A model generated the notes under the pieces. That model worked only from the letters and a program-made list of their open reading frames with translations. It made no database searches and was not told the origin of the DNA. From NCBI GenBank assembly GCA_030220185.1, contig JASPKZ010008348.1, positions 1,178,001 to 1,242,000 on the forward strand: a DNA stretch of 64,000 nt, written 5' to 3'. This document shows, piece after piece, positions 56,930 to 64,000 of the stretch. The DNA comes from Diploptera punctata (taxonomy: Eukaryota; Arthropoda; Insecta; Blattodea; Blaberidae). The position numbers and the translations under genes were made by a program. Within the stretch, counting starts at the first letter, position 1. Each line of letters begins with the position of its first letter.

Positions 56930-57490
56930 GTAATTACCTGGGGATCAAAATTAACTAAAAATACACCCAACAAAATAACTTAAAACATGGAATTAAAAAA
57001 GGCAGTTCAGTAATAACAAGGTTAAACGGAGTTTTGTTGGATAAAAACATAAGAATAGGAACCAAATTACAAGTTTATAAATCCATAATTGGAAGCACGC
57101 TAACATACGGTGCAGAAACACAGGAATCGAATAAAAATTGGAGTTTAAAGCTTATGTCTACCGAAATGGATTGTTTCAGACGCTCAGCTAGATATTCTAA
57201 ATTGTAAAAAAAATCAGAAATACAGTCATCAGACAACAAATGAAAGTCCAAAATTGAATATTAGATTTTGTGAGTTAAAAACAAATAGAATGGCATGGTC
57301 ATACACGTAGGATGCCACAGAAAAGATTACCCAGACAAGCTTTGGAATGGATTCCACCTGGGAAAGGAAAGAGAGGTCGACCTAGATTTTTATGGATGGT
57401 TGATATAAGAAGAGGTACGAGGGAGATATATATGGAAGAATTGCAATGGGAAGATGGAGAAGAATGGAGAAAGAAGATAAAAATTTAAAA
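56930..57490 (+). pseudogene. LINE C-terminal fragment
   Basis: It reads VYKSIIGSTLTYGAETQE, LMSTEMDCFRRSARY, LPRQALEWIPPGKGKRGRPR and MVDIRRGTREIYMEELQW, with stops between. It is a further RTE-like family, ending near AAAAAGCTTTGGGCACAG. Confidence 0.72.
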
Positions 57491-58028
57491 AGCTTTGGGC
57501 ACAGAAAGATGTTTTATTACATTTTAAACTTTTTATAAATTAATAAATAAGTACATAAATAAATAAAAAATAATAACAACAATAAAAATAATTAATAATA
57601 ATAATATTATTATTATTATTAATGTTATTATTTTTTCTCTTGAAGTCCCTATCTCATCCATAATAGAATTTAATGTATAATAAAATGTATCATTTATTAA
57701 ATAATTTTCATGCTCACTAATCCCATATATTCCTAATATAGAGCATCTTATACCAAGAGCATCATCTTAATTATGTTACATTTATTGCTTCCCAATTTTG
57801 TGATATATCTCTTATAATATTTCATCTTGGTAAGTATTTAAACCCCGGTTATAGCTCTTTCATTCTTTTTAACATCACTGTAAATATGTACTTAGGACCT
57901 AAAACCTCCTGGAGTCAGAGAATATATTTATACATGAAGCAGAAACGTCTACAACTAGGAGATGGATGGACCGACAAAATTGGATATTGGGAATCGGACG
58001 ATGTCAAATACATTAATCAACCTGTGAT

Positions 58029-58029
58029 C

Positions 58030-58093
<64 letters not shown>

Positions 58094-58094
58094 T
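58029..58094. repeat. (ATT)n microsatellite
   Basis: ATT units before the SINE family 4 body; a second tract follows it at 58424-58492. Confidence 0.95.
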
Positions 58095-58110
58095 ATTTAT
58101 TTATTTTTTA

Positions 58111-58422
58111 GGATGGAAAAATCCAAGGAGCAAGTTCTCCGGGAGGGACTTTAAGCCGTGGGTCCCGAGGCTGAAGATTTTCAGGCTCGTAAAAGATCCT
58201 TAAGTCTGAATGAAAAGGCCTCTAAGCAAAATTTACAGAATTTTCCCGTCCTAGTAGTACCTTGGTTTCCTAGATGTCAGTATGAGGCGGAACGCTGACC
58301 ACGGATCACTCAAATGACATCTATACGAAAACAAGTGTAACTAAATTAGTATGGTTCAAATTCTTCCCTGTAGGGGGAGAGCGCCTAAATCTCTGTTAAG
58401 GGAAAACATGGGCTTACAAGAA
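58111..58422 (+). mobile_element. SINE family 4 body, inside (ATT)n
   Basis: GGAAAAATCCAAGGAGCAAG to AACATGGGCTTACAAG, without a tRNA head, flanked on both sides by (ATT)n tracts. It matches the inverted copy at 61204-61511 closely. Confidence 0.8.
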
Positions 58423-58423
58423 G

Positions 58424-58459
58424 ATTAATATTATTATTATTATCGTTATTATTATTATC

Positions 58460-58491
<32 letters not shown>

Positions 58492-58492
58492 T
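58424..58492. repeat. (ATT)n microsatellite with ATCGTT variants
   Basis: ATT units broken by ATCGTT, directly after the SINE body and about 130 bp before Ig exon A (downstream of it on the minus strand). Confidence 0.9.
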
Positions 58493-58626
58493 TAACAACC
58501 TGTAAAAATTTGTCCGTGGAGTTATATAGTGTAAAATGTGAGGGCAGTATCATATTTCATTAAGGAGATAAAATCTGAAATGGTGAAAGTGGACATAGCC
58601 CTGTCTTGTGTTGAAATAATACTCAC

Positions 58627-58762
58627 AGTGTACTTGTACTATGAAGCGTTTACTGACTGGAGGCGGTATTCCGTTGTTCGCGATGCACAAGTAAGCTCCC
58701 ATGTCAGACCTCTGTACGCTGTTGAGCAGCAATGTCTCCCCGTCGTACATCTTCACAGCTGT
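58627..58762 (-). CDS. Ig-superfamily (lachesin/DIP-like) exon A
   Basis: This internal exon codes for the end of an Ig domain. On the minus strand an acceptor (TTTTGTTAG) precedes it and a donor (GTGAGT) follows it; it is 136 bp, starting in phase 0 and ending in phase 1. Its 45 codons include the Ig motif region DMGAYLCIA, in which the tyrosine and the second disulphide cysteine are clear, followed by NNGIPPPVSKR and the linker strand FIVQVH. This pattern is typical of the second Ig domain of insect lachesin and Dpr-interacting proteins, cell-surface adhesion molecules that pair synaptic partners. It joins in phase to exon B. Exons for the signal peptide and earlier Ig sequence are not in the window. 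It could be another IgLON-like family member; gene identity is inferred and the Ig assignment is strong. Confidence 0.85.
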
Positions 58763-59059
58763 CTAACAAAATATAACATATTAATAATTATAACAACAAA
58801 ACTAACATTCTCAGGACTCTTACTATGTAGGAAAATAAAATGTCATCTAAGTAACTACTATGTAATTAATGCTTAAATTGTTAATATATTATTTTTATAT
58901 ATTTATCTGCGGCCCCTGTTTAAATATTCTCTGCAGTGTCACTGGGAACTTGAATTAGCAAACAATATCTGCATTTAACTTTTTGTTGGGCACTTATAGC
59001 CTTTTTCATTTTTCTTATTTACAAATAAATTTTATTTCTTATTTCAGGATTGTTTATGT

Positions 59060-59400
59060 TATATACACAGGTATCCTCAACCAAAATATGCACTTTTTTC
59101 CCTCCACACTTATCAGTCTTGCATGTCTGCTTCTGTCATATTTCTCTTCTTCATGTTGCCTTGAATTCCCTTTATCCTCGTTGGCTTTGGTCTAACACGC
59201 TCCCTTTTTCCGGATGTAACTTATCCATTTCAATACTTGTTTGTTTGTTCCTGTGTCTCTTCTTCTCATTATATGCCCATGCCATCTTAATTGGATTTCG
59301 TCCATCTCTTGTACAATATCCTTTTCTATATTCATAATATCTCTTAATGTATTATTTTTTTATTTTGTCTAATTTTAATATTCTTGTCGATGTTCTTAAA
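59060..59400 (-). pseudogene. LINE C-terminal fragment
   Basis: The minus strand reads INIEKDIVQEMDEIQLRWHG, then HIMRRRDTGTNKQVLKWI, a typical C-terminal LINE segment, broken soon after. Confidence 0.6.
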
Positions 59401-59579
59401 AATACAAATAAATACTAACAATAATATTATTGCTATTTTTTAACACTTCCAGTTTGAGTTGGTTTGGTTCTAGGTTGTTTATGAATGATTGGAACTATTT
59501 TAGAATTAATAAAATGATTTGATTTTTTAATAAACATGATAAATTTTGAAAAAAAAGTCATAATATTTTTTTAGTTAAT

Positions 59580-59704
59580 ATAGTGAGTTTCACTCGATCT
59601 GCGGCCGATAGCGGGAAAAGTGACTGCAAGCATTGAGTAATCAACTCGCGCTGCCCATGCTGTGTCCACGCTGGTGGCAGCAAGTTGAGTGAAACTCACT
59701 GTAT
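59580..59704. mobile_element. Short MITE, 18-bp inverted ends
   Basis: TAGTGAGTTTCACTCGA at the left and the complement of TTGAGTGAAACTCACTGTA at the right, with TA next to each end. It is 125 bp, non-coding and GC-richer than its surroundings. The TA and CAGTGAG ends suggest a Tc1/mariner-type MITE. Confidence 0.65.
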
Positions 59705-59741
59705 TATTACTTATTGTTTAATGAAATCAATATATGTGAAA

Positions 59742-59970
59742 TGTCCACTGCTGTGGTACCAAGGTAGTGTGCTGCCTTCTCACGCAGAGGGTCTGGGTTC
59801 GATTCCCGGTTGGGACAAGTTTCCTGGATGATGATTTCCGGGTATTTTCCTCATCTGTAAGGGAACGTTGAGGCCCAAACGGTTCCCGAACATCATCTGG
59901 CCATCACTATTATCATAAACATATTCATTACGTTTGGGATTAAAGCTTCTCCTGGCGACGGACTCCTTAG
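59742..59970 (+). mobile_element. tRNA-derived SINE family 2 copy
   Basis: The tRNA-like head GGTACCAAGGTAGTGTGCTG and B box GGTTCGATTCC are followed by the family body (AGGCCCAAACGGTTCCCGAA, CATCATCTGGCCATCAC). It runs into the inverted AGCAGCGCACGCCGGGTATT repeat at 59983. Confidence 0.75.
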
Positions 59971-60012
59971 TTTATTTATTTAAGGCGTAGCAGCGCACGC
60001 CGGGTATTAGCT

Positions 60013-60750
60013 AGTTTAATGTATACGGTACTAACACTCGGCATAGCATTTAAATTCGCCATGGTCTATTCCGGGTGCATTGACACCGATGGTTAGTTCC
60101 ATCCCGCTTCTTAATCCAAGTTGGATTGATCACTTTTCTCCGGAAGTGGAATGAACTTTTAGCTGTATTGAACAATTGGGGATCTGAATTCCAAAACATG
60201 TTATGTCCATTTTTTTTTTAATTATCAGGACAAGCATAAAACTATTTAATCTAGTTTTTATTTTAGTTTTTAAATCAGATTCTTTTGTTATGTAAAACAT
60301 ACTAAACGGTATAAGATAAAAGAAACAACCAGGCTGTTGTTTGTCCTTCAAAATCTAATTTTAAAAATCGACTTAGCATGATTTAGCAGCAGAATAATGG
60401 AAAAAGTGCAAAATGTAAAAGGAAAATAACGTATAAATTGAATTCTAAATCATATCAACTCCATGGACATAGCATGGTTAGGATTGAAGAATGTTAGTAT
60501 AACTTAGTATATGGGAAAGAGTGTGATTTAGAGAGACATAGCCTCAGACACCATCATAGCTATGTTGTGTTCAACTCAATTTGTCATATTTTCGAGTTAG
60601 CATGTTTTGGAATTCAGGTCCCCAAGTGTTATTTTTCTCCGCTGAATAAATTCTCACAAAAGTTCAATCGAGCAAGTATAACAAACATAAAATATGTCGA
60701 CGATTTTTATTATTAATTTAACACTTCTCATAGAAGGATAAATTATATTT
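60013..60750. other. Gap, no feature seen
   Basis: AT-rich, with GGAATTCAGATCCCCAA-like words repeated inverted near 60180 and 60610 but no further structure established. Confidence 0.4.
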
Positions 60751-60765
60751 GAAGAGAAAAATTTT

Positions 60766-60840
60766 CGCCTAGACCGGGACTCGAACCCGGGACCCTTGGC
60801 TTTCCGGGCCAAGTGCTCTACCAACTGAGCTACCGAGGCG
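60766..60840 (-). tRNA. tRNA-like gene, atypical anticodon loop
   Basis: The minus strand reads as a 75-nt cloverleaf. It has an A box (TAGCTCAGTTGG), a B box (GGTTCGAGTCC) and a seven-pair acceptor stem with one mismatch. The anticodon stem TTGGC/GCCAA closes the loop CCGGAAA, which would put GGA at the anticodon but has C instead of the universal U at position 33. The upstream flank repeats, in inverted orientation, the tRNA 3' end plus trailer (arms 60754-60775 and 60847-60868). It may be a pseudogene, a SINE founder or a diverged serine tRNA. Confidence 0.5.
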
Positions 60841-61203
60841 AGTTACGGTCTAGACGCAAATTTTTCTCTTATGTACGTTGTAATTCCCTCGCGCCAAATG
60901 CTTGAAACCATAGCTTCTATCTTTGCAAATGGCGGCTTCTTAGTTAAGAAGCTTATTCTCTTCAAACATAACATATGTCGTTTGAAAGCTGATTTTGTGT
61001 ATGTTTTGTTATACTAATTGTTTGACCTCCAAAATCATTAAAAACGTGAGTGATGACATTAGAAACAGATGTATGGCAATTTCCCAAACTTAACATCTGT
61101 TTTGTTTTTCTTTTTTATAAATGAGTTATTTTGGATTTGAAAGAAAACTTTTCGGGAATTACGTATTTAGAATCTTCATTTACAAGATAATTATTATTCT
61201 TCT

Positions 61204-61511
61204 TGTAAGCCCGTGTTTTCCCTTAACAGAGATTTAGGCGCTCTCCCCCTACAGGGAAGAATTTGAACCATACTAATTTACTTACACTTGTTTTCGCATA
61301 GATGTTACTTGAGTGGTCCGTGGTCAGCGTTCCGCCTCATACTGACATCTAGGAAACAAAGGTAGTACTAGGACGGAAAAATTCGGTAAATTTTGCTTAG
61401 AGGCCTTCTCATTCAGGCTTAAGGATCTTTTACGAACCAGAAAATCTTCAGACTCGGGACCCACGGCTTAAAGTCCCTCCCGGAGGACTTGCTCCTTGGA
61501 TTTTTCCATAG
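61204..61511 (-). mobile_element. SINE family 4 body
   Basis: The inverted counterpart of the 58.1-kb copy: on the minus strand AAAAATCCAAGGAGCAAGTC to AAAACACGGGCTTACAAG. Differences are few. Confidence 0.8.
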
Positions 61512-61857
61512 ATAATTATTATAATTTTTAAAACATTTCAATTACAAATTTGTAAAACACGGATGCGAATAACTATGACAAAATTAGGTGTGCACCTACC
61601 TCATATATGTTAATGGGATCAGAATATAAGTTCTAAAAAAGTATAATACTGAGGAGTATAATAACATAAGGTGTTAGAACTTAAAATCTAGAACAATAAG
61701 CTAATTAAACTCTAAAGAAGTCTATTCTTAGAGGTGTTCAGATGAAATTTCTAGAATAGATAAAAATAAAGTGTAATTAAACACAAATTAATAATCAAGC
61801 TTCAATTGTAACTATTTCATAAAACAAAATAAATTAAGATGGTATGTAGGGTGATTC

Positions 61858-62347
61858 ATAATTCCTATTACAAACTTCTGGGGGTTGTAGAGGGGACTTA
61901 GTAGATAAACATTTGATAAAGAAGCCATGTCCGGAAACGTATCATTTCGATGTAATATAAGTTTGAATATCGAAACACATTGGGTTAATATCGTGTGTCT
62001 TGTGTTTCAGAATAAGTATTACAGACACATAGGGGTTGAACTACACCTGTCAAGTTGGAGGAAGATCTTGCACGAATTATGGCGGCAGCAGAAATTTTAT
62101 TGTGCACATACTAGGTCTTGTGCGGCGTTTCAACAAAATAATGCGTCACAGGTACACTTTGTGCAACGAAAAGTAGGGTTGCCACGTGGAAACACATTTG
62201 TAGTACAACAGCTAGATGTCTGTAACATTTATTCTGAAACAGGAGACAAATGATATCAGCCAGTACGTTTGCGGACATGAGTTCCTTATTTACCAAGTCT
62301 CCTCTACAACCCCTAGAAGTTTGTAATAGGAATTATGAATAACCCTG
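61858..62347. mobile_element. Mariner-type MITE, about 490 bp
   Basis: The inverted ends share AGGGTGATTCATAATTCC / AGGGTTATTCATAATTCC and continue for about 70 bp (TATTACAAACTTCTGGGGGT). TA follows the right end and TG precedes the left. A 108-codon frame inside has no recognised domain. Confidence 0.7.
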
Positions 62348-62351
62348 TAGA

Positions 62352-62552
62352 CGTATGAGAGCTTCATGTTGAGAAACCAGAAAGAAAACGTCCAGATGGT
62401 AGTCCAAGAACGAGATGGGAGAAAAATTTTAACCTTGATTTGAGAGAAATAGATTATACAGGGAATAATTGGAAAACATTAGCTAAGGAGAGGGATGTAT
62501 GGACAGCTTTTGTCTGCGCGGGCATGAACTTAAGGGTACCGAGTAGTTAGTT
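62352..62552 (+). pseudogene. RTE-like LINE-A 3' end
   Basis: It reads KPERKRPDGSPRTRWEKNF, LREIDYTGNNWKTLAKE and AGMNLRVPSS, and ends with CGAGTAGTTAGTTA. Its 5' edge is the right end of the MITE at 61858-62347, so that insertion may have displaced the rest. Confidence 0.8.
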
Positions 62553-62764
62553 ACGTTCATGAAAAAAAGACAGATTCACAAGAAAAATAATAGAATCTGT
62601 CCTACTTACAATTAACGTGGATTGATGGGGTGTTTTAAGTAGCTTGAAGAAAAAAGGATTGGACGGTACAGATTGGAATGACAGAAAGGTGTCGAGGAGA
62701 ATGAGAGATTACAAACACACAGATACAAATACACTGTCATTTTTGGTTTCGATAATATGCAATT

Positions 62765-64000
62765 TCTTAAAAAATGCCACGAGCGATTTCCAATTTATGT
62801 AGAGGATTTGGAAATCAAGAGTGACATTTGTTACGACTATTTAACGAATAAAATTAAGCTGTTTACTCACAAATCAGTATTTAAATATTGGAAGAATCTT
62901 TATTGTCACCCCATCCTCATAATAATAATTTGATTTAATATTTGCATTCAATAAGCACGTATGTCATATAGTTCACTTTTGCGCTCAATTCGAGACATCA
63001 AGTAGTCGCCAGAGATGTGACTAACATTCCATAGAATGATCTCGATACGCAGTTGTTTCAACACTTGCTTGCTTTTACTACTTGTAAAAGTGTATTCACA
63101 GTATTACGCAACTTTGCTGACTTAGCATTTCAATTGAATCATTGGTAGTATATGTTCTGTCTCTTTCATATGGGAGACAGTTATCAAATATAAAATTTGT
63201 AATTGGACGTCTTGGTATTCGCGTGCAACTTTGATAATCTCGGCGTTGCCAACTTCATACATTAACTTTATAGAACCTTCCAGAAAGTACCGCCCCCAAA
63301 TAGCTTATATACGATACATTTCCTTTGTGCCTTCAGATGCGGAAAAAACATATCACGAGTAACATCCACGTACCCATCTCCGTGATGACCGCCATGTTAA
63401 AATATAAATTAAATTAAATTAAAGTGCAGCAGTGCAAAGTGAAATTTATAAAGCTTACAAGAATTTCAAATTATATAGTGTATAGTAAAGTGCGATTTAT
63501 ATCTGTTTTTTTAACGTAATACATATTTTTATTTCTAATTCTACTATGGAAAGTTTTTTATACAGTCTACTTCTCTCCTGGCCATTAAACGGATCCCAGA
63601 ACTGGGATTTGACCGCACCAAATATAGTTTATTTAAAATATTTATATAATTAATGTAAACGCCGATGTTTAAAAACAAATCAGAAATGTGTTGTTATGTT
63701 TCAATTTTTTATTCTCTGTAACTAGATCATGCTATTGATTGTCAAATATGATGGCAATATTGTAAGAATGTACTTTAATGGAGAAAAAATGAAACACATC
63801 AAACTGTAAATTATAACTAATGCTATAGGCTATTAATTTATTTTTTTAGTAAACAACTCTGTAAAACCATTACTTAAAAATACAAATATTGAACACACAG
63901 TTATCAAATATATAGTTCAAAGTAACCTGTTCATTATTTGCTATCTATTCAATGTATTTGTTGGAGAGTCAGTAACATCAAAATAATTCTCTGACCTGTT
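62765..64000 (+). repeat. Interspersed repeat S, copy 3, interrupted
   Basis: ATGCCACGAGCGATTTCCAA up to 62888, then a 731-bp insertion, then S resumes at 63620 with TTTATTTAAAATATTTAT and GCAATATTGTAAGAATG to the window end. Confidence 0.7.
62889..63619. mobile_element. 731-bp insertion, possible solo LTR
   Basis: Flanked by AAATAT (62883-62888 and 63620-63625). It starts TGGAAGAATC and ends TGACCGCACC. It contains a TATA-like CTTATATACG at 63304. It may be a solo LTR, but the CA end is absent and no second copy is in the window. Confidence 0.35.

Noticed and set aside
57886..58203. Poly-tyrosine plus-strand frame
   Set aside because: It is a translation of (ATT)n between unrelated sequences.
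62889..63619. Firm call of an LTR retrotransposon
   Set aside because: No gag, pol or second LTR is present and the end is not CA; kept only as a tentative solo LTR.
1..64000. CRISPR arrays, operons, bacterial genes, rRNA
   Set aside because: The spaced repeats here are minisatellites and transposon parts; no bacterial gene or rRNA core was seen.

Overview
The window looks like AT-rich intronic and intergenic DNA from a large insect genome. The evidence is three spliced exons of an immunoglobulin-superfamily neuronal adhesion gene of the lachesin / Dpr-interacting-protein (DIP) type, very large introns, and a dense mix of LINEs, tRNA-derived SINEs and Tc1, PIF-Harbinger, Transib, piggyBac and hAT DNA transposons. 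The LINE mix would suit a cockroach or termite (Blattodea), but that is an inference and not proven here. I see no prokaryotic genes, operons, CRISPR arrays or rRNA.

Host genes. On the minus strand, exons at 58627-58762, 55412-55531 and 43433-43603 join in phase into the end of one Ig domain and most of the next. The introns between them (about 3.1 and 11.8 kb) are filled with repeats. A possible small two-exon gene lies on the plus strand at 28871-29416. One tRNA-like gene lies at 60766-60840 on the minus strand. The other tRNA-like pieces look like pseudogenes or SINE heads.

0.1-25 kb is a stack of nested transposons. An old RTE-like LINE (minus) is split into 2425-3302 and 24233-24666 by a Transib element (3308-24227, 5-bp duplication CGGCG/TGGCG). 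The Transib is itself split twice. A PIF-Harbinger element (3333-18253, TTA/GTA duplication) sits in its left end, and a CR1/Jockey-type LINE (18948-22752) sits in its transposase gene. The Harbinger carries an intact-looking Tc1 element (4129-5655), a nearly complete non-LTR retrotransposon (6525-10396), a long hairpin (11037-11730), a SINE (about 12212-12545), a second hairpin (12726-12882) with a palindromic Penelope-like insertion (12883-13197), and a piggyBac relic (13628-14949).

25-43 kb holds LINE and SINE fragments, another hairpin (27036-27377), a decayed Tc1 element with about 150-bp inverted repeats (30551-32064), a SINE with perfect target duplications (37987-38325) and a hAT-type MITE with an 8-bp duplication (40138-40836). 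43-58 kb contains the Ig-gene exons, nested SINEs, a 1.7-kb array of a 19-bp repeat (44690-46430), several LINE 3' ends, a GC-rich tandem array (50895-51460) and a deletion derivative of a mariner-like element (54368-55186). 58-64 kb holds the first Ig exon, MITEs, SINEs, the tRNA-like gene and a 731-bp insertion with a 6-bp duplication.

I found no clear new biochemical system. The most informative structures are the datable insertion stack, the long hairpins, the Penelope-like palindrome with a hammerhead-like core in each arm, the 19-bp array that is open in three frames, and the unidentified two-exon gene.
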